Position numbers and translations under genes: made by a program. From Paulinella micropora (lineage: Eukaryota; Cercozoa; Imbricatea; Euglyphida): DNA of 64,000 nt. The notes under the pieces were generated by a model. That model did not search any database, was not told the origin of the DNA, and worked only from the letters and a program-made list of their open reading frames with translations. The DNA is taken from positions 114,563 to 178,562 of the forward strand of contig BJOX01000151.1 of NCBI GenBank assembly GCA_009731375.1, given 5' to 3'. This document shows positions 11,521-23,700 of the stretch, piece after piece; position 1 is the first letter of the stretch, and each line of letters starts with the position of its first letter.

Positions 11521-12569
11521 TCACGGTTGCAAAATCCTTCCTGTCATCTTCGCGTACTTCGGTCCCCGCTGCCGCTTTGTATTGGCATCGCCGTAGTTGT
11601 CGGCGGAACCGATCTTCTCCAACAACGCCTTTCCCGCCAGAATAATCGCGTTGACGTAGGCATAGCGTAGGTCAATATGATCCAACTTCTGGCGACAAAG
11701 GTTGGTGGTGGCCAGATCAATGGCCCCCTTGTTGTCTTCGTACACCACAGGTGGCTACTCCACCCTTGCTTGGCCAAGTCCTTGGCCACTCTCGCCTCTG
11801 CGATTTCGTTGATAAAATTCGCAATCTTTTCCTGACCGTGCAGGCACGCGTCCAACGCGTAGATCTCGGCCTCACAGGTTGATTCTTCCGGAGGCGCTTC
11901 CATTCTCACGTGACCCTCCGGCATCTTTTCCTCGGGAGGCGGTAACGTCCCCATCGCCTCCGCTATCAACGCAGGTTGCTTAGCCAGTAGCTTTTCCCGC
12001 CGTTCCTTGCTTCGCGGCCCACGCGGCTTTGGTAGTTCCACAGTGATGGTGCGCTTCATGCACACCGGGTTCACCGAACCCCCTAGCATAAAGTGCATCA
12101 CGGCGAGGCGCGCGCGTCGATCTCCCCTGTCGCCCTTCCAATTCGCATGCGGGTACGACGTTAAGCGCGTGCTTTCCTTCTGGTAGAAGCCAACTCCACG
12201 CTTTGCAGCTCCTTGAAGATACCGCATCACCTGTTCCGCCTCCTGAAAGGGGAACTCCTCCGGCTTGGATGTGAAGCGCGCCATCTCCCCCACCGGCCCC
12301 AGCGCCTCGTGTCGAGTCACTCTGACCCAAATCAAGATTCCGCATATGTGATAAGGTGAGCACTCCTCCATCACGCTGGGAATTCCTTCTCTACACCCGG
12401 GCATCAACCAGGGTGAGTCCACCGGTGATAAATCCTTGGTCTTGAGCCGTTCGCTGGCCTCCCGAATAAACGTCTCCTGGAACAACTTGATGGATCGTCC
12501 CAACTCCGGATGTCGGCCGTCTTCGATGTCTATTCCGACCACTCCTGTAGGAATTTCGCTCTTGAACAC
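11521..12569 (-). pseudogene. rnh: Element 2 RNase H domain, frameshifted
   Basis: The sense frame from 12569 carries the RT-RNase H connection (LIWVRVTRHEALGPVGEMARF, EQVMRYLQGAAKRGVGFY) and RNase H motifs HANWKGD and STCEAEIYALDACLHGQEKI. The first acidic residue, normally Asp, is Asn in HANWKGD. About 55 residues rich in Lys, Pro and Glu are inserted before the CEAE motif. A frameshift near 11750 moves the end (YEDNKGAIDLA, LDHIDLRYAYVNA) to the frame 11521-11748. Probably inactive. Confidence 0.85.
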
Positions 12570-13375
12570 CTTGAACGGCCCTCCCCGGCCGCTTTAAACT
12601 CAGCTTTCGCTTCTTCGCTGCTGAAGCCCATCATGATGTCATCCACATGAACGAATCCCACATCGGGCCTGTCTTGCCCCGCTCGACACCGCAAGAAGAA
12701 ACACGGGAAAGCCTTATGCTGCTCAAATTCTTGTGATACCATAAATATTAATGGCACCAGCACTTGCATCTACCATTTCCTTCCTGCGTCCGGTCTCCCG
12801 TAGAGCGCCCGAACCATCTCCCAGACATAGCCTTCCTCTTCGAAGCCAAAAGGTGGCACCAGGTAGGTGGGCCGCATCCCTTCTTCTTCGACTTCAGCCT
12901 CGATGTAAGCCTTGCCCACGTCAAACTTGCCCAGCACCAGATCGTAGAAGGTTACCAACATAAAGAAGCCAAGTATCGTCATAGTACATGGGGTCGGAAA
13001 CGTACGTTGTCCGTAATGTTCCCCTTGTTCGATTGAGTACCCCTTCGCCACCAGCCGGCTCTTATACTTCAATACCTTTCCTCCCGATTCCTTGGTTGCG
13101 TTGGCGTATCTACCCCGGCATAAGTGTCGTGCTGTAACAGACTCCTTCTTGCGCCTCCGGAAGCATCCTTGTGCCCATAGGGTAGCAATCTCCTGAGCTC
13201 GGGCATCCTCAAACTTCCCGGACGCTGTAGCCTCCTTTTCCGCCACCGGGCGGGTAAAGGTTGCCGCCAACGCTCGCTCCCTCACCACCCACTTGAGTAT
13301 TTCCGAGTCCAGCATCCGCTCTACCTCGTTCTCCGTCTTCTCGCCTTCAAAGCGTACAAAATGGGCCGGCTGCAA
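12530..13375 (-). pseudogene. rt: Element 2 reverse transcriptase
   Basis: Sense frame from 13375: HFVRFEGE, ERMLDSEILKW, KYKSRLVAKGYSIEQGEHYG, GKFDVGKAYIEAEV (catalytic Asp) and ALYGRPDAGRKW. The frame then changes at about 12770, and the second piece carries GFVHVDDIMMGFS with the paired Asp of the active site. Between the pieces the frame is lost. All core copia RT motifs are present, so inactivation looks recent relative to the sequence divergence. Confidence 0.88.
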
Positions 13376-13500
13376 CTTCTTGCCTTTCCTGATAGGTTCG
13401 CATTCCCCTTCTACAGCACCTTTTCTCGTCTTGCTTTTCCACTCTGGGCCGTAGGTTCGTTTTGCCCAATTCCATCCCTATTCCTTCGCCGGTACTTCCA
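13376..13500 (-). pseudogene. Element 2 W-module
   Basis: Translating the minus strand gives VPAKE, a stop, then GWNWAKRTYGPEWKSKTRKG and QPAHFVRF. This matches the WG..WA...YG..W...R.G.V block of elements 1, 3 and 4. The stop falls next to the first Trp. Confidence 0.7.
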
Positions 13501-14434
13501 CGCTCATGCCACGGGTTACCTCCCGCAGTTCCTCCGTGGATTCCTCCGGCTCGGGCAGTCTCAACTTGCCCTCCTCTTCTTTTTCCTCTTTGACCACAAC
13601 CACGCGATCGCTGTCATCGCTCGCTTCCGGTTTCACGAATAGCTCCTCCATGTCGTCGCTGATCGGATAACCAAGAGCTTCGTCCAGCTTCAGACCGGAG
13701 GCCTTCGAAACTTGAAGGATGATGGGCCAGGCAGGCAGATCTTCATCGAAATTGATCACATCCCGCCACCTCTTGATCTCCCCCTGGACCAATACTATGT
13801 GCGCCGACGTTTCTAGGTCTAGTCCCATCCACGCGGCCGGTAAAGAGCGATCCTCCTCTTTTCGCAAGCCATGGTACTTTTTATCCAGCACCGCATGACA
13901 CAGGCACCCGAAGTTGTGCAGCAGAGACAACCAGTCCACCTCCTTTTCATACGGGAATAATGTGAACAGTCTCGGCTCTGTGCCCCCAGGCGGCGGCGAC
14001 AAGTTATGTAGCAGTCCTACGTGCAGTAGGGCATAGCCCAAGTACACGTATGGTAACTGCGCCCTCTTTAGCAGTTTCCGTGCGCCCGCCCAGATATGCT
14101 TCTGCGATACCTCCACTAACGCTTGCTTGTTCGGATCATTCCGTACAGCGTAAGGCGGTCGTACCCCCACGCTCTCAATCAGGTCGTTGAACACCTGTGA
14201 TCGCTGGTAGGCTCCATCGCCGCGTATCTGTTTCACCCGATTTCCCGTCTGGGTTCGACTCATCTTGAAGACTTTGCTAGCCACCAGGGACTGCCTCTGC
14301 ATTTCCGCATTCATTAGCAGCTCCAAGTTGGTGTACCCAACGGAGTCTTCCACCATTGCCATGAGACACCGTTCTGACACCGTTGAGTAGCGGTCGCGCC
14401 AGTAAGGCTGAAGTGTCCACGGACCAGCCCTCAC
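13478..14434 (-). pseudogene. int: Element 2 integrase, catalytic core and tail
   Basis: The catalytic triad can be followed across a frame change: Asp in WSVDTSA (end of the upstream frame, about 14420), Asp in IRGDGAYQ, and Glu in NKQALVEVSQKH. The tail holds LHNFGCLCHAVLDKKYHG and an acidic, Glu-rich end. Integrase inserts the cDNA into host DNA. Confidence 0.85.
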
Positions 14435-15239
14435 CCGTCCCCTTCATGCGCGTACCATGGGCATTCGATCGGTGGGGCGGCTTCTGGGCGCCACCCGCCG
14501 GGCACTCCGGACACTCCTTGCTCACGTCCTTCTTGACGTTTATTAACTTCACGTCATGCGCTTTAGCAATGGCTTTTAGATTAGCGGCAGCGGGATCATG
14601 AAAGATGCGATGTAGAAGCCCCATGTCCCACTCCTTCTTTTTCACCTTGTTGGTAGCCCAAAAGGCCACTTGCTGTTCCTCCGTAGAGCCAGATTGAAAC
14701 CGGATCACCGAGTCTTCATGGTCGAAGTACAGTAGTGCGTCCTTCGCTTCCTCCTTCACGTCTGGGACCACCGCCCTAGTGATGTAGGGCGAATCTTTTC
14801 GCAGCACTAAAGTATAGCCGTCTAACATCAGTTTTGGTCCCGACACAAGCAACTCCGTAAGATGCTCTCCTACCCATACCTCCTTGAGAGGCATGCTTCC
14901 GTCTCGGCCATCCCCTCTCAGAGTAGGTAGTTTGTAGTTCCCATGCGCTTCCATCCGTGCGGTCCCCCCCACAGTGCTGAATTCCTTCACTTCGCGCCTC
15001 ACTTCGTTCATGAACTCCTTGTAGCTCGGCGGGGCCATGTCTGACACCACCCCCGAGTCCAGCATGGGGTCCGGTACCTTGCGCGGTCGCATCGCCCTTC
15101 GCCGATCCCTTCCCATTAGTGCTCGGTTGAGCATCATCCGGATCACGTCCATTTCCGCTTCCGGGACTTGTTCGGGCTCCCCCTGGACTCCTCCGGCGTA
15201 GATGCTCGGGCATGTCGCCTCCCTAGCGGCCGCAGCCAA
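14277..15239 (-). pseudogene. pr: Element 2 protease and pre-integrase zinc domain
   Basis: One open frame contains the protease active site (MLDSGVVSDM at about 15055), a beta-rich core (LMLDGYTLVLRKDSPYIT), then the pre-integrase HHCC domain (LLHRIFHDPAAANLKAIAK ... ECPECPAG) and the start of the integrase core (GWSVDTSA). Here protease and integrase share a frame, unlike elements 1 and 3, where a stop and a frame change separate them. Confidence 0.85.
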
Positions 15240-15415
15240 GAAGGCTTAGGACACTTCTGCCAAGCTCCGGCTATCCTCCAGGGCTTAGGGTTCCAGTGCG
15301 CGGGGAACTTCGGCTTATTGCATGGAAAAGGCCAATCAGTAGACCAACGGTATTGTAATCCTACGTATTCCTGCCATCTGACTTCGAAGTCCTGTAGGTC
15401 CCTTTGGTCATCCCC

Positions 15416-16440
15416 TCACTTGGGCGGCCACGCCACCCGATTCTGGTTTACCTCATTCTGCTGTTCCATTATCACTTCCAGACGCCGTATTCTTTCCTTT
15501 TCGCTTACTAGGTCCCGTCCCAGTTCCAGCTCTACCTCAACTGGCTGCTTACCCGGGCTCGACGCTCCCTCTGGAGTGGGCTGACCCTGCACCGCGTCTT
15601 GAGGGGGTACGCCCTCCTTGCGTTCGTCTTCCCCCCATAACCGCTTCTCTGCCACTTTGGTGATGAGTTGCTGCACCTCGTCGATCTGATCTATACCCAC
15701 GGCTCGTATGTCTTCATGGTAGAGCTCGACCATGACCATTGCCAGCTTCCGAAGGTGCCGAAGCACCTTGTGCGCATCTCCTCATCACGCGAGTAATCCA
15801 GTTGCTTTGGCTTAGTTGGAGTTAGTTGCCCCTTAATGTGCGCCAGCGCCCTTCCCATCTCAGCCTTGAACTTCTGAGCCTTTGGGGTATCGTACGGCGC
15901 CCCCGCTCGAACTTGTGTCACCAATGACACCGTGTCATCCCCTCTCCCGGGATCCTTAGAATCTTCTGACTTCTCAAGCACCTCAGTGGAATCCTCATGG
16001 ACGCTCCCATAAAGCTCCGCCATATGTTCACGCCACGGGGTACTTCCGTTTTCCAGGTACACTAACGGGTCCATCACCTCCTCAGGAGTAGCCAGCATCT
16101 CCGGCTTTGCCTTCCCCGGGCCGTGTGCTACAGGTCCTCGGCTCTCCGCTGGGCCCGTCGTCGCTATCTCTGCGGTCTTTCCTTCCACCTTTGGAGTTAG
16201 CGGGGGCATTGCTTCCTCCGTAACTAGAGACTGAGCCGTTCTGCCTTTAGCCACTATCGGGGTCACGGGACCTTGATCGCTTACTAATCCCACGCGCTTT
16301 AAGTCAGAGTCGAACCTCCCGGCATGAACTGGGTCCTTCATTGCCCGGTATTGCGTTACCGCCGCTTTCACCGTTCGATAAGGCATCCTTTCTCGGTACA
16401 CCTTCCGATTCCTTGGGACTTCGGGCTCTTCCCACTTCAC
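15416..16440 (-). pseudogene. Element 2 spacer between Cys/His module and protease
   Basis: Two overlapping frames (16440-15691 and 15766-15416) with acidic and Pro/Thr-rich sequence plus helical segments such as LRKLAMVMVELYHEDIRA. It corresponds in position to the spacers of elements 1 and 3. No domain recognised. Confidence 0.6.
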
Positions 16441-16458
16441 CTTATCCCGATTAATGTT

Positions 16459-17858
16459 TCAATTGTAGAGCACCCCTGACTCTTGCCTCAGGATAGTGAA
16501 TATGATGGCTACAAGTGATCTGTCCCAGTTCACCCCCCGCCTTTGGGCTTCTTGCCAGGTTAGATGCTCCACCATCTTGTCCGGCTTGGCTTGCCCAACC
16601 AGGTGTCCGAGGCCACGCTCCTCCATCTCGATCACCAGCCGATATGCTGGCATCAGCGCCCATTCCCGCGACTTAGCACGAATGCTCTCCTCCACGTAAT
16701 AGCGGTCTCTCTTATCTTGATGGTTAGTGCAAAACAACATGTCCCGGTGAGTAGTCCGGCGGCGTCAGCCCTCACCTGCTGGTACTCTGACTCCACCGCC
16801 TCCTTCCGGGTCCTTATGCACCGATCCCTCCCAAACGTCGAACCGTGGCACCTCCCTTCCAGGCGCACTTCCACCACTCCGACGGGCTCGTCATCTTCAT
16901 GACGTAGGTGTTGGGGCAGTACTTCGTAGGTCTCCGGGCCGTACTTCAAAGGTTCGGGTAGTGAATAAATGGAATCGGGTGTTTGAGGAGTAGTCATTGT
17001 CTTGCTCTCCCCGGTGCCGGACTTACGTATACTCCCGGTTCCCTTCACCATCATCGCTCTAGGCAGGCCTGTTCCATCCCGGAGCCTTCTAAACTCCTTC
17101 CAGTTAAGTTGCCACTCCATGTGCTGGTCTACTAGACCCGGTCCTGTTGGTATGTGCCGGTACCAGGACGGAGGTATCCACTCCGTCGGCCCCATCGCCA
17201 CACCGAAGGTTACCAGCCTTCTGCGTCCCTCTCCATAGTGCCGGAACTCATGCGTTACACCACCACCGTGAGTATATTGACGCACCGCAATTGGAGCTTC
17301 CTCTTCATCCTCCGAACTGGAGTCATCCGACGCCTCGCTGTCCTGAGAGATAGAGTCTTGCCACGTGCACGGCTCCCATTCTTCTATCCTCCTTCTTTTT
17401 CTCTTCTTCTTCTCCTCGAGCTCGCTTGGAGTTTGACCCGGCAGGGGCCCTGGGATCGCCTTCACCCCCCCGTCAGTCATACCATCGCTCGCTGGTACGG
17501 GAATGTAATCATAGCCAGCGTTGAGAAGACATTCCGCAGCCTCGGCCAATCGGGAGTAGTAGGTGGGATCCTCTGCAGAGCCACCCGCATTGGGCGCGGC
17601 AGCCCCGCTCAGACCTCCTTCCCCCGCGATAGCCTTCAGCTCTCCCCCTGCCTCTCGTGCCTCAGCCTCCAGTGTAGGCGTAGTGTCGTTTTCCCTGGCA
17701 GCAGTCAAAGCGATTACGAAGTTGTGAAACTCCTCGAAGTTGCTCACCTCCTGGAACAATCCCTTTGCCTCGCTCTGTGGACTGGGAACGCTGACACACC
17801 CATCGAGGGTGTGGGCTCTTCCTGAGGAGCCGCATTCACATCCATCGAGGAGCCGCAT
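16459..17858 (-). pseudogene. Element 2 pre-protease region with Cys/His module
   Basis: A 401-residue frame with acidic stretches (DSSSEDEEEAP) and aromatic motifs (HEFRHYGEGRR, TEWIPPSWYRHIP) ends with the first half of the Cys/His module, CHGSTFGRDRC (C-x9-C). A frame change at about 16742 brings in the second half, MLFCTNHQDKRDRYY (C-x2-H), from the overlapping frame 16740-16459. Spacing between halves is about 28 residues, against 24-25 in elements 1 and 3. Confidence 0.7.
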
Positions 17859-18537
17859 TCACACCCATCGAGGGTGTGGGCTCTTCCTCTCCCTTACTCG
17901 CCGTCGGGCTCCTACCCCTCATGACCATGTAGGCCCGAGCTGCCTTTCGTTGCTGAAGTAAGCTGAAGGCACGGTTACGTTCCTCATCGGCATCCTCTCC
18001 GGAGCTGTCACTGCTGTCCGCTCCTGGGGATTTCTTCTTCACCATGTCCGCTTTGGCTTTGGCTCCGGGCTGCTCGCCCCCTCCATCAGGGCCATGGGTG
18101 CACTTAGGGAGGTGATGATCCCCGCCACACCGTAAGCAAGGCTTCTTGCAGTTAGAGGCATAATGTCCCTTGCCCTTGCAGTTGAAGCACGTTTTCTCCT
18201 TCTTGTTCTTATCCTTCTTACCTTTCTGGGTGCGTTTAGTGCCGCTCTGATCGTAACTACCCCTAGTACCCCCTCCATCCCTCTTCCCCTTTTCAGCATG
18301 GGAAAACTTGCCCTTGCTTCCAAACTTGCAATCCCCTTCCTTGCTGAACAGAAAGCAGATCCCCTTCAGCTTATCATTAAGATGATGAAGGTATTGGCAC
18401 TCTCTTCCTTTCTTGCACTTCCTTTTCTTGAAGTACATACATGGGGTAGAGAAGGGCTTCTTCTTTTCGATCTTAGCTGCATTGGCCTTTGCTTTCTTAT
18501 TGGCATTTCTCTCTCTCTCTCTCCTTATGCAGGTCAA
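17836..18537 (-). pseudogene. gag: Element 2 Gag: CCCH zinc fingers plus zinc knuckles
   Basis: In order: a CCCH finger CMYFKKRKCKKGRECQYLHH (C-x7-C-x5-C-x3-H); a second CCCH-like unit CFLFSKEGDCKFGSKGKFSH, in which the third Cys is Gly; a CCHC knuckle CFNCKGKGHYASNC; and a variant knuckle CLRCGGDHHLPKC. The linkers are Lys-rich. All four units bind nucleic acid in known families. CCCH fingers are unusual in a copia Gag, which normally has only the CCHC knuckle. The end is acidic and Ser-rich. Confidence 0.8.
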
Positions 18538-18555
18538 TGTCCTTTGCCTTCTTTT

Positions 18556-19167
18556 TCAACTCCTGCCACCAGGCTGTTGTCCGAATTCCGGCGTTCCATC
18601 CCTCACCAAGTCTGTTACCAGCCTCTTTGCCTCACCTAGCAAGTGGTTGTAGATGAGCGTGAATAGTTCCACTCGTTTCTCCCTCACAGCCACCACTAAG
18701 CTGGCATCATAGCTTGCCACTAGCTGCCTGTCTTTACGCTTTTGCTTGAGCACCTTAGCACTCTTCTTCTTTGCCGTTGCAGTTGTCATAGTGAGAGAAG
18801 CTGTAGATTGTCCTTTTGCTCCTATGCTTCCAATTCCATCTGCGCTGCCAGACATACTGGGGAGGGACGATGATCTAGAGCGAACCGTGGTCAACCTTTC
18901 CCTTTTCTTTTCTTCGTATTTCCTTGAGGCAGACTCACGTCTATTAGTATTGTCTGTGCTCTCTTCTTGCTCCTCTGCCTCCTCAGAGTCTTCTTCTGAG
19001 CTTTCATCTACCTCCTCATCCCTATCCTCTAATTCTGGCACATTATCCTCCTCCTCTTCCATGCTTCCACTCTCTTGCAGCCCTAATGCACTGATTAACG
19101 ATCCATCTGTATTGCTGCTGCTGTTGCTGTTGCTGACATTGCTTTCTTTTTGGCATGTTTCCCCCAC
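18556..19167 (-). pseudogene. gag: Element 2 Gag N-terminal region
   Basis: 203 residues: a Ser/Asn-rich start, a very acidic block (EEEEDNVPELEDRDEEVDE), a Ser/Thr linker, then a basic helical segment (KKKSAKVLKQKRKDRQ, REKRVELFTLIYNHLLGE). Placed as Gag by position between the 5' LTR and the zinc fingers; there is no sequence match to a Gag core that I can recognise. Confidence 0.5.
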
Positions 19168-19904
19168 AGCATCATGTATTCCGGCATTGTCTTACCTGCC
19201 ATGTGCAACCTACGGAGGTTAGCATGATGCACTTTCAACTTATGCCCTTTTAGGTCTCAAAACCTCCTTTAAGGTCCTTCAAGTTCTAACTGCCTCTAGC
19301 ATCACCGGGCTTCGTTGAAAGTCTTCCCAGTCTTCCCTACCGCTATAGCAAGGTATGTTTGTCCCCTCCTTTCAATTTCTTTGTTTTTCAGACATCGAAA
19401 GTCACCTCTATATTCCAGAAAGGTGGTTGTCCTCTGTCTGTTGTTTGTGTCTGACTGGCGGACACCCCCTCTGCAAATTCCCCCCTAAGCCTGAGTACGT
19501 TGCAGGTTGCCTACTTGCCGCACTGATGATCCACTGTTGGCATTTTCTGTTGGTTTTCTTGAGCAGGTAGCTACCCTACACACACCAACACTCCTGCGAG
19601 CCTCAAGCACCCCTAGACTAGTTTCTGGGCTTGCCTGATGGTGGGGTTTTGTGGTCCAAACCCCTAAACCGTTCCTGTAGATGTCGAAGGCTCGCTCTTA
19701 CCTCCTGTCGGTAGCTTGACCTCTGTAGAGATCTATCCACTGTTCAACCACAACGATTTACGCAGTGCTTCCGAAACACAGCTGGGATGGACTTCCCTTC
19801 TGCTGCGTCACTCTTGGGTGTGACACAAACAGTAGAAGCATTTCCTTTGGATCCGAGTCACGCTGGTGATTTTGCTGTGCTTCCACACGTACAAGGCTCA
19901 CAAC
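19168..19904 (-). other. Element 2 5' leader with candidate PBS
   Basis: Non-coding leader between the 5' LTR and gag. Directly after the LTR in sense orientation the sequence is GTTGTGAGCCTTGTACG (19888-19904), similar to the element 1 PBS candidate and complementary to an anticodon-loop-like sequence. Confidence 0.5.
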
Positions 19905-20003
19905 CCTGAAGAAGTTGAACAGTATTTGCGATACGTGACTAAGTTAGAAGCTGGTTTAACGTCTCCCAGGCGTCCCCGGTTGACTAAATAACCAGCTGAG
20001 GAC
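19905..20003 (-). repeat. Element 2 5' LTR, first fragment
   Basis: Matches 11129-11222, then is cut by element 3. The last five bases, AGGAC (19999-20003), recur at 26354-26358. Confidence 0.9.
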
Positions 20004-20317
20004 CAAAGTAATCTATCACTCAAACGCAGAGTTTAGGGAAGCTACCCCGCTAAGGGTATAGCCTGATAACCGAAGAAAAGACTTTTAATGACTTTGGGTC
20101 ACACAAATTTATGATGTTATGACCTTTACAGAATGGTAATACTCATTTGATTCTAGGCATTCCAGACTATGATTCGCGAATACTCTAGAAAGTGTCCTTG
20201 TCAGTAATAAAGGTATTAATAACTGTCCGGCCTATGAACCTGCCTATGACTAAGACTATCCAAATTACCGGTAAATTGTCTAGGTGGAGTAACGGGTATT
20301 AGTAGTACATTACAACG
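20004..20317 (-). repeat. Element 3 3' LTR
   Basis: 314 bp; bases 20018-20317 match 26057-26353 with a 3-base indel and single substitutions. In sense it starts CGTTGTAATG and follows the PPT. Confidence 0.95.
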
Positions 20318-20326
20318 CTCCCCCTT
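20318..20326 (-). promoter_or_regulatory. Element 3 polypurine tract
   Basis: AAGGGGGAG on the minus strand, abutting the LTR as in elements 1 and 2. Confidence 0.9.
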
Positions 20327-20761
20327 AGTCGCAAGTCATAGGCTATATTAGTGTGTAAATATGAAAAAAAAAGTGTTGAGGATCAGTTATGGGTTACCCG
20401 AAGGTTAAATATCAACTCCCATTTACATCACATCCTCTATGTATGTATATATGTGGTCATGCAGTAACATGTATGAAGTATGTATGTGTTCAAAAATTTG
20501 CAAGCGCTTCCCGTAGAGGGTAGCAAAAAAAAAAAAAAAATTAGATTCCCTATTCTAGGACAGAAAGAATGATAGAAAGAATTTAAATTGCTAAGTTAGC
20601 CAGGGAAAGCCTCGCGGCTGCCGGCCTCGCGTGGCAGTCGGCTACCCAGCCTCGGCTCGACGGCTCTTGACCCCTGCGCAAAACAAAGCTGCTGCAACAA
20701 GCAACAAACTGCACAAAACACTCAAAGCAAATATAGGTGAGTGGACACGCAAATCCCGAAA
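20327..20761 (-). other. Element 3 3' untranslated region
   Basis: Non-coding sequence between the pol stop and the PPT, with an A run at 20526-20541 and the conserved 3' motif at 20491-20524. Confidence 0.7.
20491..20524 (-). promoter_or_regulatory. conserved 3' UTR motif, element 3 copy
   Basis: Minus-strand core CTACGGGAAGCGCTTGCAAA, about 240 bases after the pol stop and about 170 before the PPT. It matches the element 1 copy over about 25 of 28 bases. Confidence 0.8.
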
Positions 20762-23700
20762 TTACTTGAGCTTTACCGTAAATTTGTTAAGTAAATACTC
20801 GAATTGTTCTTTCGGTAAATATTTTGTCATTACATCACCTATCTGCTTCTTCGTACCTACTTTTACAAACTTAATCTCACCGTCTCTCTGTAGGTGGTGA
20901 ATAAAGTGTAATTCTAAAGGTAAGTGTTTAGTTCTATTACCTGACATACCCCTCTCTGCCGCTAAGACTGTTTGAGAGTTATCCTCGAATAATTCTATCG
21001 GGCTCTTTTGGGCTATGTTTAGTTCTTGTGTAATGTGTTTTAGTGCAAGTCCCTCTCTAATGCACTCAGTTGCTGCAAATATTTCAGCATCATTGGAACT
21101 CAGGGCGATGCGACTCTGTCGCTTTGATAACCATGCAACTGGATCGCTGCCCCATAGGATCACGAATCCAGTGCGGGACTTCCCTGTTTTCTTACAAACT
21201 TTGTGAGCCGCGTCGGGCCACATGGAAAGTTTTGGATAGGTTTGCCCTTCTTGCTCTGACTTAGGCTCATGGTAAGCTAAACCTCGATAAGAGTTAACTA
21301 AATAACGAAAGATTCTGCCTAACATCGCATAAGTTATTCCCTTATCGATAGTTTGCATGACACTTGCCGAATTTAGTGCTTGTTCTATATCGGGTCTTGT
21401 CATCTTTGCGAGAAATAGCAAACGACCAACTAGACTAGTAATTGAAAATTTTCGCAAGCTAGCTGATTCCGACATCGGTTCCGTGAAATGTTCTTGCGCT
21501 GGAGTACTAACGGGTTTAGCAGAATCGTAGCCTACCTCTTTTAGTATCTGCTGCTGATATTTTCGCTGATGCAAAATTATTTTCCCGTTCGATTGCTCTA
21601 TCTCTATTCCTTTGAATTCACGGGCAATACCGAGTCTTTTGAGCGGGAAATGTTTTTCTAATGCGGACGCAAAACGCTCATATGCTTGTTTGTTTGGTGC
21701 GGTGAACAACAAGTCATCAACATGAAATATCCCTACTATCGCCTCTCTCAAAGCTTTATCATTTTCTACAAACATACATAAGTCTGAATCTAGCAACCTA
21801 AAACCTAGCTCCTCTAACTTGGGTGCTAATATCTCATACCATCTTCTTCCTGCCTGTGGTGCACCATATAAAGCACCATCTATACGCCATATCATCCCCT
21901 CATGCCCTTCTCTGTCTACACTCTCTGGCGCATATGCATAAACAGGGTCATTCATACCAGCATTTAAGTATGCATTTTTAAAATCTATGCCGTATAGTTT
22001 GTGTTTGTGCCAGGCAGCTAGTTTGGCGAGAAATAAAAGTGAATGGTGCGCGGCGCAAGGAACAAAGAGCTGATCTGGGTTATAGCTAACACCGGGTTCT
22101 AACATATCTCCCCGTAAAGCTAAACGAGACTTTATGAACTTTTTCCCGTTCTCATCTAACTTTACTTTGTGAACCCATGTCAATCTAACTATCTTACTAA
22201 CTCCTGCCTTGCTTGCCTCCTTATGGGGTACCCATGTGTATGTGTTAAAGGATTGAAGAGCTTTTAGCTCTGTTTTCATACCCTCTAAAACATCTTTAGC
22301 TGTCAAACCTTCCTCTATGACATCTTTGGGTACTCTGATATCTACATACAAATAAAAATCACGAATCTCATCTGCCACCATACGGTCATCGCATAAAAAC
22401 ATATTAGCGGGACTTTGTAACGGGTATTCGGGATCTTTCACGGAGTATTTGAGGATTTCCGAATTCAACATCCGTTCTTCTTCGTCCTCAAACTTAACTA
22501 TGTGGGTGGGCTGAGGTCTGTCTCTTACTACGAGTCTATCTCTGGGGTCACTCACTCTGCTGACTACCCCTACTCGTACTATGCTCTCCCATCCCTCACC
22601 GTACTTTTTCTTCGCCCATCCATCTCCCCATGCACGCGCGGGCACTCTTACTACCTTACCTATTAGCTCTTGAGCCTCTCTCTTTTCTCTCTTGGGCTCA
22701 TTGCTAGGGGTAAATCTCTCTACTGCCTTGCGCTGCCTTTTACCGGGGATTATGTTACTCTCCGTTACTCTCTGACTCTGCTCCCACGTTAATCCCTTAG
22801 ATGGTGGTGATTTTTCTTCGTATGCTCTTCTTTCATGTATTTTTAGTGGATCTGTTGGATCTTGTTCATTCGTATGCTCTTGTGGCTTGATCTTGTGCTC
22901 TGGGGGTAATTGTTGTGGATAATGTGGCTCTGGACTTGTGTGTAGGCGTGTATGTTTGTGATCCAATGTATTCTTCTCCACATGCTCATTTTCATGCTCA
23001 TTCTCATTCGCATCGATATCAACATTCTCTGTCTCCCCCTCAACTTCATCAAAGTGTGTTGTTGGGTGGTCGTTGTTGACGTTGTGCGGTGACTTAGGTG
23101 ATTGAGGTGGTGATTGGGGTGGTGATTGGGGTGGTGACGCTTGTGGAGATGTGTGTGGTTGCTCGCTCTCATTCTCATTCTCCCCCTCAGAGTCATCATT
23201 ATCCCACGACACTAGTTTAGGAGGATGAGCTTGTTTACCGATTTTGTGAATATTAAATCTCACATCTCTCACTCCGGAAATTATCTTCTTACCATCCCAT
23301 ACGCGGTATAGTTCCCGAAATAGATCATATCCTACTAGCATCACCTTTTTCCCTCTGTACTCTCCCTTCCGCACTTTAGTCTTAGGTATATGTAACACAC
23401 CCATACATCCTATTGGTTTTAAATGAAAGAATGTTGGTTTTCTACCTAACAGCTGCTCATAAGGCGAAATTCTTTTGCGTTCCCTGTGAATTGCCGGTAG
23501 TATGTTGTGAATGGTTGTTGCTGCGTGTTCTAATTCTGCCCAGAATTGCGGCGGTAATTTAGCGTGATATCTCATTGCTCGTGCAGGCCCCGCCGTAATA
23601 TCATTCACTTTTTCCGCAATAGGATTCCCGTCTTTATCGTTTGTCGCGGAGGTTTTCCAAATAAAGCGAATATTTTTCCACCACTTAATGACTTCCTCCG

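Noticed and set aside
17154-17825. Plus-strand frame of 223 residues opposite element 2
   Set aside because: Shadow of the minus-strand Gag-Pol frame; no domain and Pro/Arg-rich as expected for antisense.
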